Source of the DNA: Daucus carota subsp. sativus
Lineage: Eukaryota; Streptophyta; Magnoliopsida; Apiales; Apiaceae
DNA length: 64,000 nt
Direction: 5' to 3'
NCBI RefSeq assembly: GCF_001625215.2
Contig: NC_030387.2
Coordinates: 38,463,606 to 38,527,605, forward strand
The notes beneath the pieces were generated by a model, which was given only the letters and a program-made list of their open reading frames with translations, made no database searches and was not told the DNA's origin. This document shows, piece by piece, positions 34,988 to 48,210 of this stretch (position 1 is its first letter; each line of letters begins with the position of its first letter). The position numbers and the translations under genes are program-made.

Positions 34988-36251
34988 ATGGAGAATTTTG
35001 GTGGTAAGGAAGATGAGCAGGTGTTTCTGCCTCCGGGGTTTCGGTTTCATCCGACTGATGAAGAGCTGATCACTCATTATTTGTCCAAGAAGGTTCTTGA
35101 CAGTAACTTCTCAGCTACTGCTATTGGAGAAGTTGATATGAACAAGATTGAGCCTTGGGATTTACCAAGTGAGGAACTTTTGTTTTATGGCATAATTTGT
35201 TATTTTTCTTTTGTTGGATTAGTTTTTTGTGTGCTGACTTTGTGATGCTTTTGTTATTGAACAAAGGGAGAGCAAAAATGGGGGAAAAAGAGTGGTATTT
35301 TTTCTGTGTGAGGGACAAGAAGTACCCAACTGGGCTGAGAACAAATAGAGCTACTACTGCAGGGTACTGGAAAGCCACTGGCAAAGATAAGGAGATTTTT
35401 CGCGGAAAATCTCTGGTTGGAATGAAGAAAACTCTGGTTTTCTACAGAGGAAGAGCTCCAAAAGGCGAAAAAAGCAACTGGGTGATTCATGAATATAGGC
35501 TGGAGGGGAGATTTTCCATCCATAATTTACCTAAAACTGCAAAGGTACATGCACTTGGACTGTTATGTTCATTGTATTTTCTGTTTTCGACGAAATTTTT
35601 CTGACAAGAGCTTCTCTTTTTTGTATTCAATTGCAGAATGAGTGGGTGATTTGCAGGGTGTTCAAGAAAACATCTGGAGGGAAAAAAATTCACATCTCTG
35701 GATTATTGAGTTCGAATACTATTGATGATGAAATGATTCCAGATGTTATGCCACAGCTTCTGGATTCTTCGACTAGTGATCGATTAACTCCCAATGTTAC
35801 AGAGTCACTTCACGTGCCCTGCTTCTCCAATGCTATCGACATTCAATCATCTCAGAAAGATTTATTCAGTTACTTCAACAACAATCCGGGCTACCCCATG
35901 TCCTCGAACACATCTGAATTTTTCCAGAGGTTTTCGCATCCAAATTTGTACCCTGGAGTCCAATCCGCTCAAATACCAGTGAATTTTCAGTATCCAAGTA
36001 CCATGGCCATGCAAGACCAGTCGATTTTAAGGGGCTTGTTTGAGAATTACGGTTCAAATACGCGACAAAACCTTAAAACCGAGAAGGAAATGGTGAGTGT
36101 CTCTCAGGAAACAGGCTTAAGCACTGAAGTAAACACTGAAATCTCCTCAGTTGTGTCGAATCTCGACATGGGAAGGAGGACATTTGATGATCAACAAGCT
36201 CCAACAGCTTCAGTTGGAGCACTGGAATATGATTGTCTTTGGAGCTATTAA
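34988..36251 (+). CDS. NAC-domain transcription factor, miR164-target type
   Basis: Three exons (34988-35168, 35267-35544, 35637-36251) encode 357 residues. The NAC DNA-binding and dimerisation domain covers about residues 14-164: [94 protein letters not shown] and [11 protein letters not shown]. Intron 1 splits the codon after DLP, giving PRRAKMG where most relatives read PWKAKMG. The C-terminal half is Ser/Asn/Gln-rich, as expected for an activation region. It has a near-perfect miR164 site encoding HVPCFSN. Together these place it in the CUC/NAC1/ORE1(NAC092)/NAC100 group, factors acting in organ boundaries, lateral roots and senescence; it reads closest to the ORE1/NAC100 side. Start at 34988, where the family sequence begins. 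Confidence 0.94.
35809..35829 (+). promoter_or_regulatory. miR164 target site in NAC exon 3
   Basis: CACGTGCCCTGCTTCTCCA at 35811-35829 is an unbroken 19-base complement of miR164 (UGGAGAAGCAGGGCACGUGCA); only the last two bases of the 21-mer site (TT in place of TG) differ. The site lies in the coding region, in the place known for miR164-regulated NAC mRNAs, so cleavage by AGO1 is expected. Confidence 0.9.
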
Positions 36252-36884
36252 TCTGTTATACCAGACGCAGAGAAGGATAATAAGCATCTTCAGACAGAGC
36301 TAAATAAGTATCAACTGCAACAATTATTCTTATTGTGTTAGATTTATTATGTGATTGTTAAATGTATAGATTTATCAACTCTATGACCCCTAAAATTACA
36401 TATATTGTAATGATGAAACTTGCTTGTAATATATATTATAAGATTTTCATTTTAATTATAGCAATTAACTTTATGTAATTATGAATAAGTACGTGAGTAT
36501 TTAAATTTTCGTGATAAAATGGTATAATTAATCTTGGGTAGGATATCCTCAGGTTATCTGTGACATGAGAATTGAAGTTGGTGGCCAACTGATCTCCAAG
36601 TAGTTAAATAACTTACATTCTTAATTCTCTTGCTTGTCTCTTCTCTCTTGTGGGACTCCTAATCTCTATCAATATGCTCTAGGCCATCTTCCTTACATGT
36701 GACGCATGCTTGATTTGAAGTTGCTTATAAAATTTGTACAAAATTGCAGGGTGATGAAATTATGGCCCCTGTTCTGATTAATTAATCAGGAATGTCATCA
36801 TCACGCATTCACACTGCCTTGTACTTTGATGCTCTTTCCTTCCCACCCCCTTTTTCCAGTTGTTTTCAAGAAACAAACGTCCCC

Positions 36885-37076
36885 AGAGTATTGGGATGGT
36901 AAGAGAGAATGAGAATAGGGAATTATAACGAGACGTTTCATGTGTAGTGTAAAAAATAATTTATTTTTTTTAATATTCTTATTTCATGTCATAAAATTGT
37001 TAATCCAAATATCAAAAATGAATCTGTGATTCCGATTCTATATAACCAAAACTCAAAACCATGAACCAAACATTTC
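36885..37076 (-). mobile_element. MITE-like element, relative of 24168-24410
   Basis: On the minus strand it begins 'gtttggttcatggttttgag' and contains 'atttggattaacaattttatg', in the same order as the elements at 24168-24410 and 59305-59475. Confidence 0.5.
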
Positions 37077-38626
37077 TTTATATCTTTTCTCTAATATGAA
37101 TTAGCCAATATTGTCTATTACAAGAAATGTTTGGGACAATCAACAATCTAAAATATTTAAATATTCATTTCTTTACTAAATTTTGAACTTTTAATTTCTT
37201 TTTATCCGATTTCGAATATAAGTATTTTATTGTATCAAGCCCACTCCATATCAGAATCTTGTTCACTGTTTATTATTTTTGTTAATTATTGTGTGTATTA
37301 TTGTTCTTTGTTAATAAAGCCTCCAACCTACTATAATGTAGGTAGTTCAAAAAATAACCATTTCTCAAGATAAATGCCACATTTTAAACGGAGTGTTGTA
37401 CAAAATCCTATATTTCCTTCAATCTTATGACTTGGTATAAAAATTGAAATCCACTTAACTGAAAGTGAAGAAAATTTATTAAAAGTCTGAAGTTTTGTGT
37501 ATATTTTCACATGGGTTAACCTTTTAAAGAAACGGAAAGAACGAGTCCTTCACGAAATATACCTCAAAACATACCAAGGAAAAGGAATTTGCTGCTTTAA
37601 ATTTGTTTTGTCCTTGTCACGTTCTGTTACCAGTGCAATTTGCGGCTCCAAAATTGCAATTACACCACTACATTTCTGTTGGCTTCCGTTCAACCCCAGG
37701 TCTTTGCTTGATTTTTAGTTGTATATAATGATTTGCGTTAGGAAATATTTATTTCTTTTATTCTTTTTGTATGTTAAACTAAATATCAATAAGCAATATA
37801 CAAAACTAGACTGAAGTGTTTTTTATGCATAAAAAGTTAGAATGAAGTGTTTGGTTTTATATTATTTTATATGTATTAGAATTGATGCATTTAAGAAAAG
37901 TACATGAATGAATAAAAATTCAATATTATATAATATACTATGACAAATAAAAATAAAACATAATACAGTTATTTTTTGCAGAATACATGTGAAGTGGTGT
38001 GTTTTGGTGGCAGCCGGTGACTCCAACAACAAATATATAGTTAATAATTAGTTTTTTTTTCAGGGAATAGTAAATAATCTATTGGTCTATTTTTATTTTA
38101 AAAATAGTTATATTTAATTAATTTTATACAAATATAATAAATAATAAGTAAATTTAAAATATAACCCAATGAATAATAATAACTTTCTTACTTTTTTGTA
38201 ATCAATAATTCATCAGTTGGTAATTTCAATTAATAATATAATTTATTTATACTCTTTATTATATCAAAAGAATAACTATTTGAAAAAACAAATAGCCCTA
38301 TGACTCTTTCTTTATGTAACCTGCAGCCCAGCATTCTTTCTTTACGTAACCTGGAGCAGCCCAGCTGTATACTGCGGTTGCACAACAGCCCAATTTGCAA
38401 TCAGCCCAATAATCTGGTCCAATACATGTGCTTTATTTCACCATCTAAGTATATTATATTGAATGGATTATAACGAAATATAATTTAATTCATATAAAAC
38501 AAATTTGTTACAATGTAATTTTAAAATAAAAATAAAAAATATACCAATTGATCGAATTATTAATCAACTATAATATTTAATAATTCGTTTAAACTGTTGA
38601 ATAAAATATATTATTGATAACAAATA

Positions 38627-38907
38627 CTCCCTCCGTCCCTCCCATTTCTTATCAAATGGGTCGGGCACCGAATTTAAGAAATATATATAAAATAGTGGAA
38701 AAGAGAAAGAAAAGTGGGTGAAGTGATGGGACCCATTAATTTTTAACGTATAAAAAGAAGATAGTGGAGTAAAAAGTAGTGTGAAAAGAGAAGAAAAGTG
38801 AAGAAGTGGTGGGACCATTGACTATTTTTGGTAAGTTTTGAAATGTAAAGAATTGGATGGGACACCCCAAAAAGGAAAGTGTAAAGAAATGCGTGGGACA
38901 GAGGGAG
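38627..38907. mobile_element. Stowaway-like MITE
   Basis: Terminal repeats CTCCCTCCGTCCCTCCCAT and GCGTGGGACAGAGGGAG are flanked by TA (38625-38626, 38908-38909). It is 281 bp. The interior ('aagtggtgggacc', 'acaccccaaaaagga') resembles the element at 8737-9038. Confidence 0.8.
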
Positions 38908-39952
38908 TATCTAATACTACATGTAAATTTCAATAAATTAAAATAATTTAAAAGAAGTAGTAAAAATCGAAAACTGGAATTAATCTGATACTAACCTGTT
39001 AACATATTTGAGATTTATTGAAAAATTTTATAATCAAATCGAAATATAATTTATAATCAATAAATTATTAAATATTTTTTAAAATTTAATCTTTTAAAAG
39101 ATGGAGATATTTAAAACACTAAATAAGTGATAAACATTGTAAAATTAACAAGGGCAAACATGTAATGTTAAAATGAAAAATAAGACGGCCACATAAACAG
39201 AGTTGGAGTGCAGTAAAACCTTGTTGGCCGTTTGAGTTCTCATCTTCTTCCCTGTATCTCAATCCACACAGCTATGTATGTATCTGTATCTATACTTTTC
39301 CTTAGTATGATTCTATAATTTATCTGTTTATTTGTTTTCCCTGATTTTTATACTTGGTTTATTAATTTGAACAAGATTTAACATTTATAAACCCAGGTTG
39401 AACTATGCTTAGTGATTTTGATGGTTGAGAATTGTGATAAATTATTTGATTCTTGAAAGATTTATTGTTCTGGGTATTTTAATGGGTACTTCACAATTGG
39501 GCTAATTATTGAAATTTTAATGTTCTATGCATATACTGAGACTTGAACCCTCACGTATTGATAATTGCTAGGCCGAGTTATTATTTTGAATGATTAAATA
39601 AAATTTCGCATCAATTTTGTCTTTAACAAGATTTATAGTCTCAAGACCTCTAATAAGTAGAGCGAGTGAAATACCATCTAACCAAGGTCATTGCTTAAGT
39701 TTTGCAAGTGCTCATGTGATTGTTGAGTGTGTTAAGGTCATATAATTGATTTGTTCGACATTGTAAGTGTTGTTATGTCTTGAGGCTGTCTTACTTGTGG
39801 GAGATGAATTTTTTAACTTGTTATTGAGAGTGGTTATTCGATTGTAGTTAATGACATTTTTATGATTCTGTGGTCTGTGCTATCCTGTGTTTGAGGCATT
39901 TTTGCACTTGTTAAGCACTATGTATACTCGGTGTTCACAGTGTGCAGTAATT

Positions 39953-41674
39953 ATGGGAAAAGACGGAAAGGCGGGAGGAAAGGGTAAGGGAAAACAAGCA
40001 GCAGGTGGTAGTGATGAAAGTTCTGGAAAGGGCAAAGGGAAAGGTGGGAAGGCAGCAGATGGCCTTGGTACCTGCACATATGTCAAAGGTCTGTTCTAGT
40101 ATGACATGGGGGTGATGAGCATGTGTATCCCTAAAATATATTAATATTACTCTCGTTTTTTGAAATGTTATCAGCTAGGCATGTTTTATGTGAGAAGCAA
40201 GGAAAAATTAATGAAGCATACAAGAAGCTGCAAGATGGCTGGCTTAACAATGGAGACAAGGTGCCACCAGCTGAATTTGCAAAGGTAAAATTTCCAATTG
40301 TTCTTGGCTCCTTGCAAGTCCGGTTAATTTGGTAATGTTCAAAATAACGTTGTACCATTAGAAAGTAAGTATTATCATGATTCAAGAATATTTACAATAC
40401 ATCCTTATCTATCGAGAAATGATGTCACACACCTGGTTGTACTTGTGCAGTCATGGGCCATGTTCTAGTATGTTGAATTGGTATCAGTTCACAGGAATTT
40501 GACACTTTTACCTAGATAAGGAGAATGTCATGAAGACATGAACATTCTGATTGTATCTTAGGAGAAAGAACAATCTTACGTGCATGATTGAGTTGGCAAG
40601 GCAACTATGTTACTTGTCAGGTATGGGTGTCGGACACGGGTGCAAATCCAACGGTCAGATTCCTAGAGTTTGGATAATTAGGATGGGTGTTTGGTATCCA
40701 AGAGTCAGATTTGTAGTTTTCAGATAATTAGGATTCTTGGACATGGATCTGACATTAGACAGGGCCCAGGGGTGTCTCGGCGCTTAGACTCCAACAAGTA
40801 AAACTTTATATATACTGATGTATTTTACGTTCTCAAAACAGTGTCTACTGCACATAAATCACACTTAATTATGTATGCTAAATTATAGCATAAAAATCAA
40901 TAGAATAACATAAAAACAACCAAAGCAAATGCTAATCATTCATGGACCTTGATCTCTATTAACAAGTTGTTACAAGACGAAAATTTTCATTTGAAGTGTG
41001 ATGCTAGGAAGTGAAGTGTCCGGTTTCAATAAGAAGGATCCGACTTAGATTCCATACCCACACCCATACTATGTCCGGTGGACGCAGGCATAAGCACAAA
41101 ATATAGATAGTCTGGGTAACATAGTTTGGAAAAAGTACGGACCAGTACATTTGGAGCTAAAATCTACGAATACCAAAATTAGTCACAGTTTCTAATTTTG
41201 TTAATATGCTAGAATCATTGTTATCAGGAGTATTATTTTGAAACAGGGCAACAAGTAAAATAATTGTAATGCCAACATGTTTGGCATATGCACCTATCGA
41301 GTAACCTCTCCTAATTAGTCATCCTTGCATGATTTCTAGATATTCCATAACACTGAAGGTAACATGATTCTCTAAACACATGTATGTCTTTCCAGATAGC
41401 AGCTGAATACTCAGAGTGTCCATCTGGCAAGAAAGGTGGAGATCTAGGATGGTTTCCGCGTGGCAAAATGGCTGGTCCATTCCAGGAAGTTGCCTTCAAT
41501 ACACCTGTTGGGGTGACCAGTGCACCATTTAAATCAACGTCAGTTTACTAGCACGATTTCATTGAAATTGCAATGTAGTTTATACGTCTTGTCCACAAGT
41601 AACTGACTGTTTTTTTTTCAACACAATGCAGGCATGGGTACCACATTATATTGGCCGAAGGGAGGAAGAACTGA
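39953..41674 (+). CDS. PIN4: Parvulin-type peptidyl-prolyl cis-trans isomerase (PIN4/Par14 type)
   Basis: Four exons (39953-40088, 40175-40284, 41396-41538, 41632-41674) encode 143 residues. Residues 1-34 are a Gly/Lys-rich basic tail (repeated GKGK), as in human Par14 and its plant relatives, where this region helps bind nucleic acid or nuclear sites. The rotamase domain follows: TYVKARHVLCEKQGKINEAY (His48), SECPSGKKGGDLGWFPRGKM, GPFQEVAFNTPVG and the final STHGYHIILAEGRKN (His131 and His134). It lacks a WW domain, so it is not a PIN1-type phospho-specific enzyme. A start at 39953 matches the family N terminus MGKD; the in-frame ATG upstream (39921) lies in what looks like a leader ending in an intron acceptor ('gttcacag'). 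The 1.1-kb intron 2 contains old repeat sequence. Confidence 0.92.
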
Positions 41675-42879
41675 GAATCCTTACCGTTCAAAAGGAATAC
41701 TATTTTAGGGTGGCATAGTTATGGAAGTGATGTACTGATTATCTTGCAAGATGTTTGGCCCTATAATGGGAACAATGACTTGATGTTGGATGTTCTTCCC
41801 TATAACTGTCGGTCTGTCATAAAATATTCTTCACTGTTTTATGTTGCTATATCTTTTTTTTTTCCTTGTGCTTTTGTTAAACGAGTTAATCTAGTTAATC
41901 TAGTTAATCTACCTGTGTTCTGATGAAGCTGTTGCTCTATCTTCCAAGAAATTAATAAACAGGGCAGTTGTCAGCTAGAGGATATTCTGAAGTCTGAACA
42001 CTCCTTGGTGCTGTATTCTTTACTCTTTAGTGCCTTTTCTTTTTTTCATTTTTATAGATGTTTTCTACCTACATTTGAAGCAAATGATGTCCAAAGCAGC
42101 AGACATTACACATTTCCATGGTAGGGAAATCCTGTTCTACTGTGATGCATCAAATAATATTAATCTCTAGTATCCTATAAGTAAACAACTTTAGACTCAT
42201 TTTGCTGTTAAATAAGTGCATATTTAGCACATATGTTTAATTATTGATAGCTGGATTTTCATATAATCAATTGGTAATTAGAGATATTATAAATTTTTAT
42301 CAGACAATTTTTTATATTTTAAATAATTTTGTAGTTTCTGATCCACGAAGTTGGTTGTTGGATTGACAAATATATTCAAGCTTTTTGAAATAGTTTACGA
42401 GGGTTCTGGATTGCCTTTCTAGTAATTTGGGTTGTATTATATTCTTCACAAGGGTATTAGCCCAGTAAGGCAGGAGTGGTTACAAACGGGAACATGATCA
42501 AGGGTTTATTTAGTCTGAGATTTTCTTTGATGCATTGAGTTAATTGTGGTTTTACTCTACAATAAAATCAGAAGAAAATATTTGTTTCAATAATCTATTA
42601 TATTATATCCATTATATTCATGGCAATAGAAATCGGTAATCAGAACTAATTGATAACCTGTCGATTTATTAGAGAATTATTGAAAAATCGATTTTTTTTA
42701 GTCAAATCGAAGTGTAATCGATAAATAAGTAAAATTATTTTTAAAGATTAATCAAAAAAAATTCAATAAATCGGGGATTTTTGAAAAATTGATTATCTAA
42801 TTATATCTTATTTGATATGAGCATGTTGATCGTTCTGAATATGATTCTCGCTCATTCTGGTATATTCTCTCGGCTCTAA

Positions 42880-43172
42880 TTATAGGGCTGTAAACGAACT
42901 GAGCTGTTCGCGAACAAGCTCGGCTCGACTCGTTTAAAACTCGACTCGGTTCGTTATGGAGCTCGAGTTCGAACAAAAAAATTTGATCGTTAAGAAACTC
43001 GAGTCGAGTCGAGTTTTACTAGTGTTCGACTCGAGCTCGACTCGGTTCTTAACGAACTCGAGTTCGAACAACAAAAATGATCGTTTACCTTGTCGATCAA
43101 GCTCGACTCGTTTAGCAAAAACTCGAACTCGACTCGCAAAAACTCGACTCGACTCGCTTCGTTTACAGCCCT
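42880..43172. mobile_element. hAT-like MITE, 'ggctgtaaacgaa' family
   Basis: The left end TTATAGGGCTGTAAACGAAC and the right end CGTTTACAGCCCT are inverted repeats. GGCTCTAA (8 bp, the hAT size) flanks both sides at 42872-42879 and 43173-43180. The interior is a run of repeated 'ctcgactcg' and 'ctcgagttcg' words. A decayed relative lies near 19363. Confidence 0.75.
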
Positions 43173-46100
43173 GGCTCTAAATCAACACACTGAGCAGTGA
43201 GCACACTGTTTGGAAATGTGCAGAGTAATATACAACAGTATCGAATGGAGCAAAATGCAAAAGCGTGTCCAAAGACAAAAGGTAAGCACAGACAGTATAA
43301 AAGAAAGGGAGTGGCTCCAGTCACGCCTTGAAACTTGGCGCTGTTTATCTTCATCTACTCTTGTTAATTCAGTTTGTTCTGAGAGCTGCCATTTCTTTTT
43401 CCACTTGCACTTGCTTCCACACACATATGGAATCAATCTGTATGAGACAAAAGTTTGTGTCACTGATCTGAGAATCACCGATTTGTTTTTGTCCGAATAA
43501 TAAAAATATACTCACTCTGTCAGTTTCCACTTTCCACCTACATGTATTTTACGATCTTGGATGATACTTGCAGATCATAATTTTTATTTTTTGTCTTCCT
43601 GATATGTGTACGATCTTTTGTCAGTTCGTGGTTTGTGTATTCTTTGATCTTGTATGATTTCCGTCAGAGAAAATGAGAACGAGAATGAGAATGAGATTTG
43701 AAATTTCTATAGGGACGAAAATCTGATAACACTCTCAAAGTTCTTGAACATGTATTTCTCGCATCACAACTGAGAAGAACACGTGCAATTAATATAATTA
43801 CTGTAAAAAGAAAAGAAAAGACAATAGGATAAGCACGACAATTAAGCGAGTAGTGGTAATTAAAGAGTATAAAAAATAAAAACTGCTGCTGTTTAGAGTA
43901 TTTGGTAAACTAGATTATCACAAATGCATGCACTTGGCTAGCTAAGTTTAACTTCTTTATCCTCAACCGACTTAACTGGGAGATATATACTCCTAGGTAG
44001 GTAGGAACGTGGTTAATAATATCTCGCTCCATTTATTTACATTTTCCTTTTCGGATGGCCGGTCTAACTAAATATTTTTAATTTTATAAATCCGAATCAA
44101 ATGTTAATAATTGAGTGAGACGGAGGAGCAAAGATCGAGGTCGGTAATACCATTGTTATAAAAATTATCTTGGAAAGAACCTGAGATCTGATAAATCCTT
44201 ACATGCACATGGTCACAGTGTTGGTTTTATCTAATGCATTTTTAGATTAATTGAAAGACATGTAAGAATTTGGCGGATTATAATCAGATTGAGTCTCTAT
44301 TGCCGGGCTTGACATCAAGCAAGTTCGTATCGGACTAATTAGCTGCTTAATGGAGTATATAATTTCGAATTTCGAAAAACTTATCCATATGAAAATTCTT
44401 TATACTAATGTATATATATGCTAGCTAGGTGGAACTCTTGAAACTCTTTTCTCCTATATTAATGTTTGCTAGTAATACCAGATGCATGGAACAGAGAGCA
44501 TATGCCAAGAGTATCATTTAATATCTTCATAACAGGCGCCCAGTCTAGTGTGATCGAAGGTGATCCTGACTATAAATTGCGTTCAGCTGAACATACGCCA
44601 AGAGTATTATTGAATACCAATTTTGACCAGAACCTCATAATTTTTTTTGGGAAGGCTCCATGATGGATGTGAATTTATATGAAGATAATTTAGAGATAAA
44701 AAAAATTAGGGTTCGTGGCTGCCTCGTGAGTCTGAGTACAGTCCTAGCTGTTCATTGGATCCTATGTCATGTGCCCCAAGATGCTTGCTGAACAATCCCA
44801 TTTTTTATTATATAAACTGATCGGTCTCTAGTTAATATAGTATCATAGCGTAAGCTCTCTGCTATCTACTGCTTACTTAATTTAGTCAAGATTACAGAGA
44901 TCAAATATTTTGTTACATGAATCTCAGGCACACAGCACGGTCAGGTGCCCGGAAAGACAGCATAAAGATACAAAATATGATCCTGCTAAACACTCCTCGT
45001 GATATCTTAAAATTTTATGAGAATTCGTGACCATCGGAGTTGAAGACATTAGCATGTCATCTGTGGAGGCATTGGAATAAATTACACATCCTTACGTCAA
45101 TTGATCGACGATGCCATTAGAGCCAATGATTAATTACTTTCTTGTTAACGGAATCTCCTGCTTCATGACCAACCATTCAATGACCACGTTAATTCTGAAT
45201 TATTAGTCCTGCTAAATCTGAGGACTCTGTAATCATATCATAGATTAATAGAGTACTAATCTGGGAATCCGCTAGTTCGCTAGGCAGGCGACATGTTTAT
45301 GTGGTGCCAACTTAAACATGTCTGCTTATTATGTCCTATGTACGTAATTAGCAAGAAATGGTTTCCAGAAATAGAAATTCCTAAGAATTACCTGTCTAAT
45401 TTGTCATCAATTGTATAGGATTCCTCAGTTTTTATGTACTGAATATCTACTTTATTAGTATATACAGCTGATTATAACTAGCTACTGTACTACTGAATAC
45501 TGATCACTGATCTCTGGCTGGCTGGCTTACTGAAATTAATTCATGATTAGCAATTTAGCATATCTGATTAGCGATGATACTACGTTAATTATAATAGTCA
45601 TTAAGACTATATGTGGAAACTGGAATAATGACCCTGTGCCTCTTCTTGCAGCCTTTAAGGCTAATGACTAATTCAATGGCAGCAAGTTGAAGAAAACACA
45701 TGCATATTAAGCTAGTTGTCCAACTTGCTGAATGCAGTAATGAGCAAAATCTACTGGTGCAGTTCAAATCATATAGTCAGTTTTAAAAATGTTGGTTATT
45801 GTATGACTTCCCTCATGGACTGACTCAACTGGTTGATGATTTCGATCCATTAAGTAATCAGAATTCAGAACACTTAAATTAACTCTTCTGCTCCTCAACA
45901 GCTAGTTGACAACTGAAACTATCAGGTACCCAAATCTACTTATTCGAAATGAAACAGCCTACTTGCACAGATTACTCTAAATTCTAGTAATGTGCTCTTT
46001 TCGTCCCAAAATAAATATCGTTTTAACTTTTTGCACACAATTTGAGGTGTTGAAAAACATATTTCTATATTTTATTTTTCAGTTTTTAATGAAATAAAAA

Positions 46101-46985
46101 TTTACTTACCTGAAAGAAGTCAAACTGACGGTTATTATAGGACTAAGGGAGTATTATTTAAATTATGACTATTTCGACTATCTATTATTTAAGCTTCGGT
46201 TATTTCGGGATCCTGATTTCGCCCTGCATCTAATATTGTGATCCGTAGTGTGTAGATCATGTCGGCAGTGGATGAGGTACAAACATTGCAGTATGAGTTC
46301 GAAACATTAAATTAGCGAGGGACAACATTGATCGTTATTTGACAACGATATTAAGTTGACGAGGAAGGAAACAAAACAGTTATGGGGGAAAGGAAACCGA
46401 AATATAACGGCCATTCCCATGCATTTGATATCAAGATGAGTCGCTTGTGGGACGGTGTGTTGTGTTCTCCTCTTCGTCGAGTACCCACGTGTCTTGTTCT
46501 TTCCTTTCATTTCTATAACCCGACTATCCATGTTGCTTCATTACTCGCTAGTCAACTCACTCACTATCCTTGGACTAAATACACTGGACACTCCTCACCG
46601 TATATATTTTCGGAATCCTGATTCCGTCACTGTAATACTGATGATCTTAACCAACATTTTTTTTTTTTGTAATTATTTTTACATGTTTAGTACTGTAGTA
46701 CTAACCAAGATGAAGCACTTACTTTTGATTGGTTGTTTGAGAAATATATTTATAGTGAAACAGCAGTACAAAGAAGTGAGGTTGATGTTTGCATAATTAG
46801 AAGAAATGAGGGTGAAGAGTAGAAAAGTATAATTAGGTCTGGTACCGGCGGGGGAGCAACCACAAAATGCAGAAGCCCAGTAGTCCACTGTAACATGGTA
46901 GGGCGTGGAAACACTGACAACATTCAACATTAAACAACCTAATCAATTAATCTCCTCTCTCCATACAGGCATATGTATGTAGTTA

Positions 46986-47234
46986 CTCCCTCCGTCCCCC
47001 TGAGTAGTATACATTGGGGGAGGGAGACGCGGCACGGACTTTAATGCTCTTGTAAAGTGTAGTTGTGTAATTTATTTTTAAAATTTTCTTTTTCTGAATT
47101 AAAGTTTGGATGTTATATTTTTATTCAGAAAAAGAAAATCTCAAAAATAAGTTACGGAACTATATTCTATGAGAGCATTGAAATGCGTGTCGAACAGTTG
47201 AAAAGAAACGTATACAATTAAGGGACAGAGGGAG
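46986..47234. mobile_element. Stowaway-like MITE
   Basis: Ends CTCCCTCCGTCCCCCT and AGGGACAGAGGGAG, flanked by TA. The interior 'tctttttctgaatta' and 'attcagaaaaagaaa' form the inner part of a long hairpin. Confidence 0.8.
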
Positions 47235-47882
47235 TAATAGTTATAGAAAACAAATTGTTTTACCATCTCTTTATAATTACATAGCAGTGTAGTTATTATT
47301 ATAATTTACTGATGACGGAGAATAATCATCATGCTTAGATTAATACTTCCGGCCACAGTTTTTATTTCCCGGGCAGGGGTGGAATTCTGGATTACATATC
47401 ATGTTCGTCGTTGGTAAACGGATCACGTTCATGTCAAATTAAAATTACATGAAATTGAATATTTAATTTTAAGATAATGATATTCTAGTTTCAGTTTATT
47501 TTTGAATTAAGCGAATCATTTTCGAGTTTTTGAGTCCTTTTCAAATTTTATCTCAGTAGTAGATCAGATTACAAACCGAGTCAGGTTCATGCAAGATTTC
47601 AGAATTACGTGTCATGTTTGTATTCGTAAACAAGCCAAGTTTAGGTCAAACTAAAATTACATTAAATTGAATATTTAACTTTAAAGACAATAAAATTCTA
47701 ATTTTGGGTATTTTTTGATTCATCGAATTATTTTCGCATTTTATCTCGATAAATCAGGTTAAAATTGGGTCAAGTTCATCTCAGATTTCGGCCATTTAAG
47801 AAAAAATGGAGGAGTTCATGATATAAACAATGTGAAAGTACCAAACTCTCCCCTTCCATCTCTTTGCCTCCCTCCCTCGGGC

Positions 47883-47890
47883 CTATTTAA
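47883..47890 (+). promoter_or_regulatory. Putative TATA-like box of the PRE gene
   Basis: CTATTTAA lies about 320 bases before the start codon and is followed by a C/T-rich stretch typical of a long 5' UTR. Weak evidence only. Confidence 0.35.
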
Positions 47891-48210
47891 GTAGTACAAC
47901 CCCATTTCTTTCTCCCATGCAGTTGTCTAGATATCTCATTCCTCTCTCACTTTCACTCATCACTCTACCTCTTATCTTCACTACACTTTATTCAATCTAG
48001 AGCACTATATACAAAACACAACATACCCCCACCTCTTAAATTTCTTCTGCCCCACTCTCATTTAAGTCCTCCGGCCATCCTGTACATTTGTTTCGATTAT
48101 TTCCACATATTACATTTTTCTCGAATTTCTGTTTATAAATACACAGCTTCTGCAGACTGCAACATACACATATTTTCTACAACTCAAGTAGTGTGTACTA
48201 TACTTTAAAA

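Larger units (their letters stand above)
36252..39952. other. Intergenic between the NAC and prolyl isomerase genes
   Basis: No gene is recognised. It includes the NAC 3' UTR, a MITE relative at about 36885-37076, a repeated 'ctttctttatgtaacctg..gcagcccag' pair at about 38300-38366, a Stowaway MITE at 38627-38907, and from about 39190 the likely 5' UTR of the isomerase gene with an intron. Confidence 0.5.
41675..48210. other. Long intergenic interval before the PRE gene
   Basis: No gene is recognised. It contains three tandem copies of 'gttaatcta' (41884-41911), a hAT-like MITE (42880-43172), a degenerate Stowaway-like patch (about 45990-46151) and a Stowaway MITE (46986-47234). Open frames at 43182-43500 on both strands, 44466-44663 and 46382-46796 show no family features I know. 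The last 250 bases are the likely PRE leader. Confidence 0.5.

Noticed and set aside
39490-39690. tRNA-like wording in the isomerase leader region ('acttgaaccctcacg', 'ctaggccgagtt')
   Set aside because: No cloverleaf can be formed and the A and B boxes are not in the right order or spacing.
40618-41110. Possible transposon in intron 2 of the prolyl isomerase ('atgggtgtcggacac' near the left, 'cccacacccat' near the right)
   Set aside because: The ends are only weakly inverted and no target duplication was found; it remains just an old-repeat suspicion.
43182-43500. Overlapping 96-98 residue frames on both strands
   Set aside because: No homology is recognised, and the position next to a hAT-like MITE and the coding potential on both strands argue against a gene.
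44466-44663. 65-residue frame with two similar 'EH.PRV' segments
   Set aside because: The internal similarity is short. No family is recognised and no further exons are visible.
46382-46796. Two overlapping plus-strand frames with a G-box-like ACGTG nearby
   Set aside because: The frames are unsupported by any motif. The ACGTG could be chance, and no transcript structure can be seen.
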